Below are positions 8,536 through 18,042 of a stretch of DNA of 64,000 bases, piece by piece. The notes below the pieces were generated by a model. It was not told the origin of the DNA. It was given only the letters and a program-made list of their open reading frames with translations, and did not search any database. Positions within the stretch are counted from its first letter, which is position 1. Each line of letters begins with the position of its first letter. A program made the position numbers and the translations under genes. Source of the stretch: Halomonas sp. DQ26W (GTDB lineage Bacteria; Pseudomonadota; Gammaproteobacteria; Pseudomonadales; Halomonadaceae); the NCBI RefSeq assembly GCF_003339685.1, contig NZ_QPKI01000012.1, positions 1 to 64,000 on the forward strand. The letters run 5' to 3'.

Positions 8536-9075
8536 ATGCTGATCCTGGGCATCGATCCCGGGTCGCGGATTACCGGCTACGGGGTACTCGACGTCGGCGG
8601 GCCGACGCCACGCTATGTCGCCAGCGGCTGTATCCGCCTGCAGGGCGACGACCTGGCCCAGCGGCTCGCACAGGCCTATGCCGGCATCAGCGAGCTGATC
8701 GCGCTGCACAGGCCCGGTGAGTTTGCCATCGAACAGGTCTTCATGTCGAAGAACGCCGATTCGGCACTCAAGCTCGGGCAGGCGCGGGGTACCGCCATCG
8801 TCTGCGCCGCCAACCATGGGCTACCCGTCAGCGAATACGGTCCACGCCAGATCAAGCAGGCAGTCACCGGAACGGGCAGCGGCAGCAAGAGCCAGGTACA
8901 GCACATGGTGGTCGCCATTCTCGGCCTCGATGGTGCGCCGCAGGTCGACGCCGCCGATGCCCTGGCGATTGCGCTGACCCATGCCCACGCCCGCTCGGGC
9001 CTGCTGAATAGCGGTAGCTTTGGCGGCCATCGCGCCCGTCGTCGGGGAGGGTCGTGGCGTGACTATCAGCCCTGA
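8536..9075 (+). CDS. ruvC: Holliday junction endodeoxyribonuclease RuvC
   Basis: 179 aa. It resolves Holliday junctions with RuvAB. The four acidic catalytic residues are visible: Asp in [12 protein letters not shown], Glu in [18 protein letters not shown], and the two Asp in [18 protein letters not shown] at 8536 gives the family N-terminus MLILGIDPG; a TTG at 8530 is possible. The C-terminal tail is Arg/Gly-rich. RuvC is normally followed immediately by ruvA; here 283 bp with a MITE-like element separate them. Confidence 0.97.
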   Translation: MLILGIDPGSRITGYGVLDVGGPTPRYVASGCIRLQGDDLAQRLAQAYAGISELIALHRPGEFAIEQVFMSKNADSALKLGQARGTAIVCAANHGLPVSEYGPRQIKQAVTGTGSGSKSQVQHMVVAILGLDGAPQVDAADALAIALTHAHARSGLLNSGSFGGHRARRRGGSWRDYQP

Positions 9076-9175
9076 TCTGCGCTTACGGTAGCGGCGCAGA
9101 ATAATTCTCGAACGCTGTTTGAAGCTGGGCTAGTCAGCCGCTTGAGCGACCAGTATAGTGGCGCCATGGTGGCCC

Positions 9176-9320
9176 TAGGTTTTGTACGAAAAGTCGGCGA
9201 GCGATGGCCAGGCAAGGCAAAAAACGGCAAAAAGACGGAGTTTACACGGTGTAAATGAGTGCTTTGAGCCGATTTTTAACGCCGTATGGGCGAGCGCAGG
9301 CAGTTTTCGTACAGAGCCTA
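9176..9320. mobile_element. MITE-like element between ruvC and ruvA
   Basis: The ends are imperfect inverted repeats: TAGGTTTTGTACGAAAAGT at 9176-9194 faces, on the other strand, TAGGCTCTGTACGAAAACT (from 9320 backwards), with GTACGAAAA shared exactly. TA flanks both ends, compatible with a TA target duplication around 9178-9318. The interior is non-coding and holds the palindrome TTTACACGGTGTAAA at 9241-9255. At about 145 bp without a transposase it fits a miniature inverted-repeat element mobilised in trans; GGCTCTGT-type ends recall some DDE families, but no family is assigned. Confidence 0.7.
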
Positions 9321-9358
9321 AGTGCCTTGTCACACTCAGGAGCAGTATAGCGAAGCCC

Positions 9359-9967
9359 ATGATCGGACGCCTGCGTGGCACCCTTCTCGACAAGCAGCCG
9401 CCCTGGCTGGTAGTGGACGTTGCTGGTGTCGGCTATGAACTGGAAGCCTCCATGAATACGCTGGTGGCACTGCCTGGCCTCGGGGAAGCCGTTTCCCTGT
9501 TCACGCACCTTACTGTGCGAGATGACGCACATCTGCTCTATGGCTTCGCTCGCGAGCAAGAGAGAACTCTGTTTCGTGCCCTGATCAAGGTCAATGGCAT
9601 CGGCCCCAAACTGGCCCTGGCAATTCTCTCCGGCATGGATGAGACGGCCTTCATCCGCTGCGTCATGGATGACGACGCCAAGTCACTGACACGACTCCCG
9701 GGCGTGGGCAAGAAGACTGCCGAGCGATTGATCATCGAGATGCGTGACCGTTTCCCGCACTGGGAACAGCCCCTCGATATGGTCACGACCGGGTTGGGTG
9801 ACTCCAACACCCCGCGCAGGCAGGGCCCCCTGGTCGATGCCGAGGCGGCCCTGGTCAGCCTGGGCTACAAGCCCACGGAGGCAGCGAAGATGCTGTCGGG
9901 TCTGGATGACGGACTCACCACCGAGGCCATGATCAAGGCGGCTCTGACCCGTCGCCTGGCAGGATGA
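9359..9967 (+). CDS. ruvA: Holliday junction DNA helicase subunit RuvA
   Basis: 202 aa. It binds four-way junctions and loads RuvB. The N-terminus MIGRLRGTLLDKQPPWLVVD starts the OB-fold domain; helix-hairpin-helix motifs are seen at VNGIGPKLALAILS and LPGVGKKTAERLIIEM; the C-terminal domain that contacts RuvB (about 155-202) is present. ATG at 9359 follows AGGAGCAG. An open frame extends upstream through the MITE-like element but is not part of the protein. Confidence 0.97.
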   Translation: MIGRLRGTLLDKQPPWLVVDVAGVGYELEASMNTLVALPGLGEAVSLFTHLTVRDDAHLLYGFAREQERTLFRALIKVNGIGPKLALAILSGMDETAFIRCVMDDDAKSLTRLPGVGKKTAERLIIEMRDRFPHWEQPLDMVTTGLGDSNTPRRQGPLVDAEAALVSLGYKPTEAAKMLSGLDDGLTTEAMIKAALTRRLAG

Positions 9968-9991
9968 ACCCCATGAGTGCGAGTGGCTGGC

Positions 9992-11029
9992 ATGATTGAC
10001 AATGATCGACTGATCGCTGCCGACGAGCACGACGGTGAGGCTCGCGTCGACTATGCGATCCGCCCCAAGCGCTTGGCCGAGTACATCGGCCAGCCCAGGG
10101 TGCGCGAGCAGCTGGAAATCTTCATCACCGCAGCCCTTGGGCGCGACGAAAGCCTGGATCACACCCTGGTGTTCGGCCCGCCGGGGCTGGGCAAGACGAC
10201 GCTGGCCAATATCATTGCGGCCGAAATGGGGGTGGGCATGAAGTCCACGTCCGGTCCGGTGCTGGAGCGTGCCGGCGATCTCGCCGCGATGCTCACCAAC
10301 CTGCAGCCGGGCGACGTGCTCTTCATCGACGAGATCCACCGCCTCTCGCCCGTGGTGGAAGAGATTCTCTACCCCGCCATGGAGGATTTCCAGCTGGATA
10401 TCGTCATCGGCGAGGGCCCGGCGGCACGCTCCATCAAGCTGGACCTGCCACGCTTCACCCTGGTGGGCGCGACCACTCGCGCCGGCCTGCTGACCTCTCC
10501 GCTGAGGGATCGTTTCGGCATCGTCCAGCGCCTCGAGTTCTACGATATCGAGGAGCTCACCGAGATCGTCACTCGCTCGGCGCGGCTGCTGGGAGTGGAG
10601 ACCGACCGGGAGGGCGCCACCGAGGTGGCGCGCCGCTCCCGGGGCACACCGCGTATCGCCAACCGCCTGCTGCGTCGCGTCCGTGACTTTGCCCAGGTTC
10701 GTGCAAGCGGCCGCGTGGATGCCGATATCGCCGATCAGGCACTCAACATGCTGCATGTGGACCATCATGGCCTCGACCATATGGATCGCCGGCTGCTGCT
10801 GGCAATGATAGAGAAGTTCGATGGCGGCCCGGTAGGCGTCGACTCGCTATCTGCCGCCATCGGCGAGGAGCGGGACACCATCGAGGATGTCATCGAGCCC
10901 TATCTGATCCAGCAGGGGCTGATGATGAGAACCGCTAGAGGAAGGGTGGTCACCCGCCAAGCATGGCAGCATTTCGGGCTAGCGCCTCATGAGCAGTCAC
11001 TGGATGCCACTGGCGAGGTTCGGCCGTGA
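9992..11029 (+). CDS. ruvB: Holliday junction branch-migration ATPase RuvB
   Basis: 345 aa AAA+ motor. Walker A is GPPGLGKTT, Walker [10 protein letters not shown], sensor 1 LVGATTRAG, and the arginine finger lies in LRDRFGI. The C-terminal winged helix includes [19 protein letters not shown] at 9992 gives the typical N-terminus MIDNDRLI; a GTG at 9977 would add five residues. It starts 24 nt after ruvA and overlaps ybgC by 4 nt (GTGA). Confidence 0.98.
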   Translation: MIDNDRLIAADEHDGEARVDYAIRPKRLAEYIGQPRVREQLEIFITAALGRDESLDHTLVFGPPGLGKTTLANIIAAEMGVGMKSTSGPVLERAGDLAAMLTNLQPGDVLFIDEIHRLSPVVEEILYPAMEDFQLDIVIGEGPAARSIKLDLPRFTLVGATTRAGLLTSPLRDRFGIVQRLEFYDIEELTEIVTRSARLLGVETDREGATEVARRSRGTPRIANRLLRRVRDFAQVRASGRVDADIADQALNMLHVDHHGLDHMDRRLLLAMIEKFDGGPVGVDSLSAAIGEERDTIEDVIEPYLIQQGLMMRTARGRVVTRQAWQHFGLAPHEQSLDATGEVRP

Positions 11030-11421
11030 GTGAGTTCCGTCTCCCGGTGCGGGTCTACATAGAGGACACCGATGCCGGTGGTATCGTCTATTACGTCAAT
11101 TATCTCAAATATATGGAGCGCGCCCGTAGCGAGTGGCTGCGCCATCACGGATTCACTCAGAGTGATCTACTGGAGGCCGGTATACAGCTGGTGGTTCACC
11201 GTCTCGAGTGTCGCTATGCCAAGCCCGCGCTTCTAGACGATGCACTGGAAGCTACAGCTGTCATCCACTCCCCAGGCCACTGTCGCGCGAGCTTTCGGCA
11301 AACGGTGACCCGCAACGGGGAACCCTTGTGCGAAGCGACGGTCCACATCGCCTGCCTGGACGCTGATCACCTCAAACCCACGCCATGGCCGTCGGCGATT
11401 GCCGCGGTTCTCAACGGTTAA
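11026..11421 (+). CDS. ybgC: tol-pal cluster acyl-CoA thioesterase YbgC
   Basis: 131 aa hot-dog-fold thioesterase. The signature [20 protein letters not shown] contains the catalytic Asp of the 4-hydroxybenzoyl-CoA thioesterase-like family. It hydrolyses acyl-CoA and is linked to phospholipid metabolism at the inner face of the membrane. GTG start at 11026 overlaps the ruvB stop, suggesting translational coupling. First gene of the Tol-Pal run. Confidence 0.95.
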   Translation: MSEFRLPVRVYIEDTDAGGIVYYVNYLKYMERARSEWLRHHGFTQSDLLEAGIQLVVHRLECRYAKPALLDDALEATAVIHSPGHCRASFRQTVTRNGEPLCEATVHIACLDADHLKPTPWPSAIAAVLNG

Positions 11422-11444
11422 CTGAAAGTTCGACGAGGATGCCC

Positions 11445-12134
11445 GTGAACGACTCCATGTCAATTCCACACCTGATCATGAGCGCCAGCACCGTGGTGCA
11501 GTTGGTCATGCTGATCCTGGTGATCGGCTCGATTCTCTCCTGGGTCGTGATTTTCCAGCGCACTTTTGTCATGCGACGCGCACGTCGCGCCCATCAGATG
11601 TTCGAGGAGCGTTTCTGGTCCGGCGTCGACCTCAACGAACTGTACCGTGAGACGCCCTCCGAGCAGGAAACGTTAGGCGCCGAACAGGTCTTTCGCGCCG
11701 GCTTCCGCGAGTTCAACCGTCTGATGCCGAAGACCAAGAGCCCCGATGCCATCCTCGACGGCGTGCAACGCAGCATGCGGGTCGCCTGGTCACGGGAAGA
11801 GGAGCGCTTGTCCTTGCATCTGGTTTTCCTTGCCACCGTCGCTTCGGCCAGCCCGTATATCGGCCTGTTCGGAACGGTGTGGGGCATTATGGGGTCGTTC
11901 CAGGCCCTCTCGCTGACCCAGCAGGCCACGCTCACCACGGTCGCGCCCTGGATTGCCGAAGCATTGATCGCAACGGCCATGGGTCTGTTCGCAGCCATTC
12001 CTGCGGTTATCTTCTATAACCGCCTTTCTGCTGAATCGAGCAGGATGCTGGGCAAGTACGAGGACTTCGCTGAGGAGTTCCACTCCATCCTGCATCGCAA
12101 CCTGCAGGGACGCAGTGAAGCCGGCACTGCCTGA
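11445..12134 (+). CDS. tolQ: Tol-Pal system proton channel subunit TolQ
   Basis: 229 aa inner-membrane protein, homologous to ExbB/MotA. Three membrane helices are expected: near residues 17-38 (VVQLVMLILVIGSILSW), and the pair around SASPYIGLFGTVWGIMGSF and the segment from about 170. It forms the proton channel with TolR that energises TolA. GTG at 11445 is chosen because GAGG lies 6 nt upstream; ATG at 11439 would sit on the ribosome-binding site. Confidence 0.95.
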   Translation: MNDSMSIPHLIMSASTVVQLVMLILVIGSILSWVVIFQRTFVMRRARRAHQMFEERFWSGVDLNELYRETPSEQETLGAEQVFRAGFREFNRLMPKTKSPDAILDGVQRSMRVAWSREEERLSLHLVFLATVASASPYIGLFGTVWGIMGSFQALSLTQQATLTTVAPWIAEALIATAMGLFAAIPAVIFYNRLSAESSRMLGKYEDFAEEFHSILHRNLQGRSEAGTA

Positions 12135-12146
12135 AGGAGCCGCACC

Positions 12147-12584
12147 ATGCAAGGACCTTTCAATCGTGACGGTCGGCGCAAGCCGATGGGCGAAATCAAC
12201 GTAGTGCCGTTCATTGACGTCATGTTGGTACTCTTGGTGATCTTCATGATCACTGCCCCGATGCTGACCCAGGGGGTGCAGATAGAGCTGCCCCAGGTCA
12301 CCTCAGAGCCCATCGACTCCGAGGAGCAGAGCGAGCCGATCGTGGTATCAGTGGATCGTGAGGGCGAGTATTTCCTGATGGTCGGCGGTGACGAGATCCA
12401 GGTCGGCCTTGATGAGCTCTCCGACAGGGTGCTGATCCTGCTGGATCGCCGGCCGGACTCCCCGGTCATGGTTCGTGGCGACCGCCAGGTGCCATATGGC
12501 CAGATCGTCAACTTGATGAGCACCCTGCAGGTGGCCGGTGTGGCCAATGTCGGGCTGATCTCCGAGCCGCCGCCGCGTGATTGA
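12147..12584 (+). CDS. tolR: Tol-Pal system protein TolR
   Basis: 145 aa with a single N-terminal membrane helix containing the proton-translocating Asp in VVPFIDVMLVLLVIFMITAP, and a periplasmic ExbD-like domain. It works with TolQ to couple the proton-motive force to TolA. Good AAGGAG ribosome-binding site 12 bp after the tolQ stop. Confidence 0.96.
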   Translation: MQGPFNRDGRRKPMGEINVVPFIDVMLVLLVIFMITAPMLTQGVQIELPQVTSEPIDSEEQSEPIVVSVDREGEYFLMVGGDEIQVGLDELSDRVLILLDRRPDSPVMVRGDRQVPYGQIVNLMSTLQVAGVANVGLISEPPPRD

Positions 12585-12600
12585 GCAGAAAGGAAACACC

Positions 12601-13797
12601 ATGGCTCGACATGACCAGTGCGCAGCGACCCCGCCGTATCGATCAGTTGGCTACGGCTTGCCGACTGTGCTCGCCGTTGGCCTGCATGTACTGATCGTCG
12701 TGTTGAGCGTGGTTACGCTGCCTCAGCGCCAGCCGGAAGTTCCACAGACCAGCTCCATCGTGCAGGCAACGTTGGTCAGCACCGAGACCACGACGGACCA
12801 GGCTCAGCGTGCCGAGGAGGCGCGCTCTCGTGCTGAGGCCCGCCGGGCAGAAGAAGAAGCCCAGCAGGCCGAGGCCGAAGCACTGGAGCGTGCCGCGGAA
12901 GAGCAGGTTGCCGAGGAGGCCGCCCGACAGGCGGAGCTGGAAGCGGCAAAGCGCGATGCGGCTCGTGAAGCCGAGCTGCGCGAGCGCCAGGAAACGCGAG
13001 AAGCTGCAGAAGCCGAGGCCCAGCGGCGCGCCGAGGAAGCTGAGCGTCAGGCACAGTTGCGCGAAGAGCAAGAAGCCCAGCGGCAGCGCCAGCAGGAGGA
13101 CGCTGCCGAGGCCCAGCGCCAGGCTGAAGCGGACACTCGCCGCCAGCAGGAAGCCGAAGAGCAGCGTCGTCGCGAAGTAGAAGAGACTCGCCGCCAGCAG
13201 GAGGCCGAAGAGGCCCGCCGCCAGCAGGAGGCTGAAGAGCAGCGCCGTCGCGAGGCAGAAGAGACTCGCCGCCAGCAGGAGGCCGAAGAGCAGCGCCGTC
13301 GCGAAGCAGAAGAGACTCGCCGCCAGCAGGAGGCCGAAGAGCAGCGCCGTCGCGAAGCAGAAGAGACTCGCCGCCAGCAGGAGGCCGAAGAGCAGCGTCG
13401 TCGCGAAGCAGAAGCACGCCGAGCAGCGGAAGAGGCCAGCCAGGGCTTAGATCGTGCTATCGATGGTGAAAGTGAATCCGTCGCCAACGCTCGCCAGGCC
13501 CAGGAGGCGGCCAATAGTTTCATCAATCTGGTACGGCGGGCAGTGGAGCAGGCTTGGGTGATTCCTCCGGGTGCATCCAGAAACCTTGATGCCACTGTAC
13601 AGGTCCAACTGGGACCATCCGGCGAGCTGTTTGGCACTACTATTATTCAGAGCAGCGGTGATAGCAGCTTCGACCGCTCAGCCATACAGGCGGTGGAAGC
13701 TGCCGCTCCATTCGGTGAGCTGCGTCAATTGCCCGCTATGGCGCAGCGTGACTTCCGACAATTCAATCTGCGGTTTCGACCGGGAGATGTACGCTGA
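12601..13797 (+). CDS. tolA: TolA, periplasm-spanning energy-transducing protein
   Basis: 398 aa. An N-terminal membrane anchor (about 18-40) is followed by a very long Glu/Arg/Gln/Ala-rich helical domain (about 60-285) and a TonB/TolA-like C-terminal domain (from about 305; [20 protein letters not shown]). The helical domain contains near-identical 17-residue repeats [17 protein letters not shown] encoded by a 51-bp DNA repeat. The C-terminal domain contacts TolB and Pal. The stop overlaps the tolB start by one base. Confidence 0.95.
   Translation: MARHDQCAATPPYRSVGYGLPTVLAVGLHVLIVVLSVVTLPQRQPEVPQTSSIVQATLVSTETTTDQAQRAEEARSRAEARRAEEEAQQAEAEALERAAEEQVAEEAARQAELEAAKRDAAREAELRERQETREAAEAEAQRRAEEAERQAQLREEQEAQRQRQQEDAAEAQRQAEADTRRQQEAEEQRRREVEETRRQQEAEEARRQQEAEEQRRREAEETRRQQEAEEQRRREAEETRRQQEAEEQRRREAEETRRQQEAEEQRRREAEARRAAEEASQGLDRAIDGESESVANARQAQEAANSFINLVRRAVEQAWVIPPGASRNLDATVQVQLGPSGELFGTTIIQSSGDSSFDRSAIQAVEAAAPFGELRQLPAMAQRDFRQFNLRFRPGDVR
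13150..13431. repeat. 51-bp in-frame tandem repeats inside tolA
   Basis: Units at 13150-13200, 13228-13278, 13279-13329, 13330-13380 and a diverging copy from 13381; a 27-bp partial unit sits at 13201-13227. Copies 3 and 4 (13279-13380) are identical. All keep the reading frame, so copy-number change would lengthen or shorten the periplasmic helix by 17 residues per unit. Confidence 0.9.
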
Positions 13798-15086
13798 TGA
13801 AAGTCCTGATGACGACCTGGCTGAGCGGCATGCTATTGGTGTTCAGCACGCTGACACAGGCCAACCTGACCATTGAAATCACACGCGGCAGCGACCGTGC
13901 CACCCCAATCGCGGTAGTCCCTTTTGCCACAGACGGTGAAAGCCTGTCTGAGGACGTCGCCCAGATTATCAGCGACAATCTGCAGCGAAGCGGCTACTTC
14001 GAGCCACTTGATCGTCAGTCGATGTACGACAGGCCCAGCAGCAGCGACGATGTCCAGTTCGGCCAATGGCGTGCGCTGGATGTGCGCTATCTGGTGGTAG
14101 GGCACGTCAGTCGTGAAGGCAGCGGCTATCGGATTCGCTACGAGTTGATGGATGTCAGCGGTACCCGCCGTATGCTGGGTGAGAGCGTGACTGCCAGCGG
14201 CAACGAATTGCGCGGTGGGGCACACTACATCAGCGACCAGATCTTTGAATCCATTACCGGCATTCGTGGTGCCTTCGCTACGCGCATCGCCTATGTCACG
14301 GCGCGGGGAGTTGGCAATGATATGCAATTTGCCCTCTATGTCGCGGATGCCGATGGCCATAACAGCCAGGAGGTGCTTAGTTCGCGGGAGCCGATTCTCT
14401 CGCCTGCCTGGTCCCCGGATGGCCGCAAGCTTGCCTATGTCTCCTTCGAGACGGAGCGACCGGCTATCTATATCCAGGAACTGGCGACCGGCCAGCGGGT
14501 CAGGGCGACCTCCTTCGAGGGAATCAATGGCGCTCCGGCCTGGTCGCCGGACGGACGCAAGCTGGCCATGGCGTTGTCGAAGGACGGCCAGCCGGAAATC
14601 TATATCATGGATGTGGTGTCGCGTAATTTCGAACGCATCACCAATAACAGCAACATCGATACCGAACCGAGCTGGTCGCCGGACGGACGCAGCATCCTGT
14701 TCACCTCCGACCGCAGCGGCGGTCCGCAGCTCTATCGCTATACGGTGGGTAGTGGCGAGACAGACCGGTTGACATTTACAGGTAATTACAATGCCCGTGG
14801 GCGCTTTGCTCCCGATGGCGAATCCATCTTCCTGGTCCACCGCAGCAACAATGGCTACCAGATCGCCAGGCAGGATCTGGGGTCAGGCAGGCTGGTCGTA
14901 ATCAGTGAGTCTCGTTGGGATGAATCACCCAGTGTTGCGCCCAACGGGACCATGGTAATCTTCGCCACCCAGCAGGGTAATAGCGGGGTGTTGGGGGCGG
15001 TGTCGGCCGACGGACGTGCGTCCTACCGGCTGCCATCAGCGCAAGGTGACGTGCGCGAACCCGCATGGTCACCATTTCTAAATTAA
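13797..15086 (+). CDS. tolB: Tol-Pal system beta-propeller protein TolB
   Basis: 429 aa periplasmic protein. A signal peptide (about 1-22, ending TLTQA) is followed by an N-terminal TolA-binding domain and a six-bladed propeller with recurrent [15 protein letters not shown]-type blades (AWSPDGR at three or more places). It binds Pal and shuttles between TolA and Pal. ATG at 13797 overlaps the tolA TGA. Confidence 0.97.
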   Translation: MKVLMTTWLSGMLLVFSTLTQANLTIEITRGSDRATPIAVVPFATDGESLSEDVAQIISDNLQRSGYFEPLDRQSMYDRPSSSDDVQFGQWRALDVRYLVVGHVSREGSGYRIRYELMDVSGTRRMLGESVTASGNELRGGAHYISDQIFESITGIRGAFATRIAYVTARGVGNDMQFALYVADADGHNSQEVLSSREPILSPAWSPDGRKLAYVSFETERPAIYIQELATGQRVRATSFEGINGAPAWSPDGRKLAMALSKDGQPEIYIMDVVSRNFERITNNSNIDTEPSWSPDGRSILFTSDRSGGPQLYRYTVGSGETDRLTFTGNYNARGRFAPDGESIFLVHRSNNGYQIARQDLGSGRLVVISESRWDESPSVAPNGTMVIFATQQGNSGVLGAVSADGRASYRLPSAQGDVREPAWSPFLN

Positions 15087-15130
15087 TGCTCGATGATCCG
15101 TGTCTTTCGAATCCTTCAAGGAGTTTGACG

Positions 15131-15664
15131 ATGCAATTCAAGTCGCATGCCAGGAGCCTGGCACTCGCCCTTTCTCTGGCGCTCGTGGCCGGCTGTTCCA
15201 GCACTGGTGGGACTCAGGACGGGTCTATGGAAGGCACCCGCAACGGCGGGGCAGGAACCGGCGTAGCCGGGAGCGGGCAGGTCTCCGGCACCGGTGTTGA
15301 CGGCGTTCGTGCCGGCCAGCAGGCTGACGGTCGCATTCCTGAAGTTCGTACCATCTACTTCGACTTCGATCGTGACAACATTCGCACCGAATTCGAGTCG
15401 GTACTCGTTGCCCACGCCCGCTACCTGCGCTCCAATGGCAGTGCTCGCGTCGTGCTTCAAGGCCATACCGACGAGCGTGGTACTCGTGAATACAACATGG
15501 CCCTCGGCGAGCGTCGCGCGAATTCCGTGAAGCGCTTCCTTGAAGTCCAGGGTGTGTCTCCCTCCCAGTTGGAGATCGTCAGCTATGGCGAGGAGCGCCC
15601 GGCAGTGCGTGGCAGCAATGATGAAGCGCACGCCCAGAACCGCCGTGTGGTCTTCGCCTACTGA
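15131..15664 (+). CDS. pal: peptidoglycan-associated lipoprotein Pal
   Basis: 177 aa outer-membrane lipoprotein. The signal peptide ends in the lipobox LVAGC; the mature part has a Gly/Thr-rich linker then an OmpA-like domain with IYFDFDRDNIR and LQGHTDERGTREYNMALGE, the diaminopimelate-binding region. Anchors the outer membrane to peptidoglycan. ATG at 15131 follows AAGGAG. A small hairpin (GGCGC-N6-GCGCC, 15672-15687) follows before cpoB. Confidence 0.97.
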   Translation: MQFKSHARSLALALSLALVAGCSSTGGTQDGSMEGTRNGGAGTGVAGSGQVSGTGVDGVRAGQQADGRIPEVRTIYFDFDRDNIRTEFESVLVAHARYLRSNGSARVVLQGHTDERGTREYNMALGERRANSVKRFLEVQGVSPSQLEIVSYGEERPAVRGSNDEAHAQNRRVVFAY

Positions 15665-15700
15665 TCGAGCCGGCGCGATAGTGCGCCTATGGAGTCCAAC

Positions 15701-16474
15701 ATGAGACACAGTCTGAAAAGGCTGTGCGGCGCGGGAGCCCTGGTGCTCCCGCTGTCCGTAATGAGCCTTGCCGTTGCACAACAGCGCCCGTTGGTCGAAG
15801 ACCTCACATCCTCTCCGTCGCGCTCTTTCATGGATCAGGCAGAAGTACGGGAAGAAGCCCGGGGCAGCCTGGTTATCTTCAATCAGGTTGAGGAGCACCA
15901 GCGTGAGATACAGCAGCTGCGTGGCCAGATCGAAGAGCTTCGCCATCAGCTCGAGCAGCTGCGTAGCCAGACACGCCAGCAATACCTCGATCTGGAGGAG
16001 CGACTGATGGCCGGCAGTACCGGCATCGAGGCTCACCCGGAAGTCGACGAGGCGTCCGCACGTCAGGTTGCCGAGACGCCTTCGCCGAGTGGCGTGAGCG
16101 CCGAAGTTCAGGCTGCCTACCAGGCTGCCTTCTCCAGGGTGCAGGCACGCGAATTCCAGGACGCGATCAGCGCCTTCGACGCCTTCGTAGTCGACTACCC
16201 CGACAACAACCTGACCGCCAACGGTCATTACTGGCTGGGAGAGCTGCACTCCGCAGAAGGCAATCTTGCCGATGCTGAAATCGCCTTCCGGCAGGTCATC
16301 GAAAACCACCCCCAGAGCAGCAAGCTACCCGATGCCCTCTACAAGCTCGGCCTGATCAAGGCCCGCCAGGGGGAGCCCGAAGAGAGCCGAGAGCTGCTGG
16401 AACGGGTAAGGGATGACTATCCCGACAGCAGTGCTGCCGGACTTGCCAATGACTTTTTACGCCAGTCCCTGTGA
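15701..16474 (+). CDS. cpoB: cell division coordinator CpoB (YbgF)
   Basis: 257 aa periplasmic protein. Signal peptide (about 1-26, ending SLAVA), then a coiled-coil trimerisation segment (about 55-100, REIQQLRGQIEELRHQLEQL), a linker, and a C-terminal TPR domain with repeats such as YPDNNLTANGHYWLGELHSA. Coordinates Tol-driven outer-membrane constriction with peptidoglycan synthesis. ATG at 15701 is preferred to 15689 because GGAG lies 6 nt upstream. Confidence 0.95.
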   Translation: MRHSLKRLCGAGALVLPLSVMSLAVAQQRPLVEDLTSSPSRSFMDQAEVREEARGSLVIFNQVEEHQREIQQLRGQIEELRHQLEQLRSQTRQQYLDLEERLMAGSTGIEAHPEVDEASARQVAETPSPSGVSAEVQAAYQAAFSRVQAREFQDAISAFDAFVVDYPDNNLTANGHYWLGELHSAEGNLADAEIAFRQVIENHPQSSKLPDALYKLGLIKARQGEPEESRELLERVRDDYPDSSAAGLANDFLRQSL

Positions 16475-16500
16475 GGACTGGCCCCGCCCGAGGAGCCGCG

Positions 16501-17265
16501 ATGAGCTGCAAGATCGACTACCAGGCGCCAGCCGATCTGCTTGAAGGACGTATCATTCTGGTCACCGGTGCCGGTGACGGCATCGGTCGCGAGGCCGCAC
16601 TGGCGTTTGCCCGGCATGGGGCCACGGTCATACTACTGGGGCGTACGCTGGGCAAGCTGGAGAAGGTGTACGACGAGATCGAGGCGGACGGCTGCCCCCA
16701 GCCCGCGATCGTGCCGCTGAACTTCGAAGGCGCCACGCTGAAGGATTATCACGACCTGGCAGAGATGCTCGACAAGGAGTTCGGCCGCCTCGACGGACTT
16801 TTGCACAATGCCAGCTTGCTGGGACGAATAACCCCGTTTGAGCAGTACAATCCCGAGCTCTGGGAGCAGGTCATGCAGGTCAACTTCAATGGCCCGGTAT
16901 GGATGACACAGGCGCTATTGCCGCTGCTGCAGTCATCGAAGGATGCCTCGGTGGTATTTACCTCATCTAGTGTGGGACGCAAGGGTCGTGCCTATTGGGG
17001 GGCATACTCGGTCTCAAAGTTCGCCACCGAGGGTTTCATGGAAGTGCTTGCCGACGAACTCGAGCACCTCGGCACCATTCGCGTCAATAGCCTCAATCCC
17101 GGTGCGACGCGCACGACCATGCGGGCCAATGCCTACCCGGGCGAAGACCCAGAGACGCTGCCGACACCGGAAACCATCATGCCCACCTACCTGTGGCTGA
17201 TGGGCCCCGACAGCCAGAGACACAACGGCGAGCGTTTCGACGCGCAGCCGCCGAAGTCCGCATAG
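16501..17265 (+). CDS. SDR family oxidoreductase (YciK-like)
   Basis: 254 aa short-chain dehydrogenase. NAD(P)-binding TGAGDGIGREAALAF, the LLHNAS (NNAG-like) motif, catalytic Ser in VFTSSSVGRKGRAYWGAYSVSK, and the YxxxK pair (Y-S-V-S-K). It most resembles the YciK family of unknown substrate. Neighbouring mupP and ubiG are on the opposite strand; in Pseudomonas the three lie together in one direction. AGGAG precedes ATG at 16501. Confidence 0.88.
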   Translation: MSCKIDYQAPADLLEGRIILVTGAGDGIGREAALAFARHGATVILLGRTLGKLEKVYDEIEADGCPQPAIVPLNFEGATLKDYHDLAEMLDKEFGRLDGLLHNASLLGRITPFEQYNPELWEQVMQVNFNGPVWMTQALLPLLQSSKDASVVFTSSSVGRKGRAYWGAYSVSKFATEGFMEVLADELEHLGTIRVNSLNPGATRTTMRANAYPGEDPETLPTPETIMPTYLWLMGPDSQRHNGERFDAQPPKSA

Positions 17266-17312
17266 CTCCGGGGTCATGCCCTGCCATCATGTCCCGGGCC
17301 GGTTGCCAGGGT

Positions 17313-17367
17313 CTAGGAGTCTGTCGGATTTGACCGATTGTCCAGGCTCCCAGGAGCCAAGTCCTAG
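17313..17367. terminator. inverted repeats between convergent genes
   Basis: CTAGGA at 17313-17318 and TCCTAG at 17362-17367 bracket a 55-bp segment; inside it GGCTC-CCAG-GAGCC forms a small hairpin. It sits in the 111-bp gap between the convergent SDR and mupP-like genes, so it may serve as a bidirectional terminator, or be the relic of a short insertion. Confidence 0.35.
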
Positions 17368-17376
17368 GTGTGAGTA

Positions 17377-18042
17377 TCAGAGCGCAGGGCCGGGAAGCAG
17401 GGTCTCCACCAGTGACGCACTGGTCTCGAACCATAGATCGGCCGGCCAGTCGCGGTAGTCGTCCCCCTCCTCGATGTAGCCGTAGCCCACCGCAATGGCC
17501 GGCATGCCGGCGGCACGCGCCGCTTGCATGTCACGCAGGTGGTCGCCGATATACCAACACCGGCCCGGCGCAACGTCAAGCAGACTCGCGGCGGCCCACA
17601 GCGGCTCCGGAAATGGCTTCTTGAGGGGCAGGTCGTCGGCACAGATCAGGGCACCTGGCATCAGTCCTAGGGCTTCAATCAGTGGTGCGGCAAAGGCGCG
17701 TGGCTTGTTGGTAACGATGCCCCAAGGCCGATGCATGGACTCCCAGTTCGTCAGCAAGCGATCCAACGGTGGAAAGACTCGGCTCTCTTCAGCCACAGCC
17801 TGGCCATAGGCCTCGAGCAGGAACTCGCGAGCTTCGTCATGCCCGTCCCGGGTCTTTTCCAGCCCCAGTGCCAGCTTGACCAGAGCGCTGCCGCCGTTGG
17901 AAACCTGGGCACGAATCACCGGATAGGGCAGGGGATCCAGCCCATGATGAACACGCAGGGCATTAGTGGCGCGTGCCAGGTCAGGAGCGGTATCTACCAG
18001 GGTGCCATCGAGATCGAACAGCAGTGCCTCCGGCAGCTGCAT
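17377..18042 (-). CDS. mupP: HAD phosphatase, MupP/Gph-like
   Basis: 221 aa haloacid-dehalogenase phosphatase. Motif I is FDLDGTLVDTAPDL, motif II Thr in GIVTNKP, motif III Lys in LPLKKPFPEPLW, motif IV YIGDHLRDMQAA. Long annotated as phosphoglycolate phosphatase; in Pseudomonas the gene next to ubiG encodes MupP, the N-acetylmuramic acid 6-phosphate phosphatase of peptidoglycan recycling. Synteny with ubiG and the YciK-like SDR favours MupP; Gph activity is the alternative. Its ATG overlaps the ubiG stop by one base. Confidence 0.75.
   Translation of the reverse strand: MQLPEALLFDLDGTLVDTAPDLARATNALRVHHGLDPLPYPVIRAQVSNGGSALVKLALGLEKTRDGHDEAREFLLEAYGQAVAEESRVFPPLDRLLTNWESMHRPWGIVTNKPRAFAAPLIEALGLMPGALICADDLPLKKPFPEPLWAAASLLDVAPGRCWYIGDHLRDMQAARAAGMPAIAVGYGYIEEGDDYRDWPADLWFETSASLVETLLPGPAL

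Noticed and set aside
9182-9358. N-terminal extension of ruvA
   Set aside because: It is the readthrough of the MITE-like element; the real start is the ATG at 9359 with a good ribosome-binding site.
12776-13637. Long open frames antisense to and in other frames of tolA
   Set aside because: They mirror the tolA repeats, have no ribosome-binding site and no family similarity; tolA itself explains the sequence.
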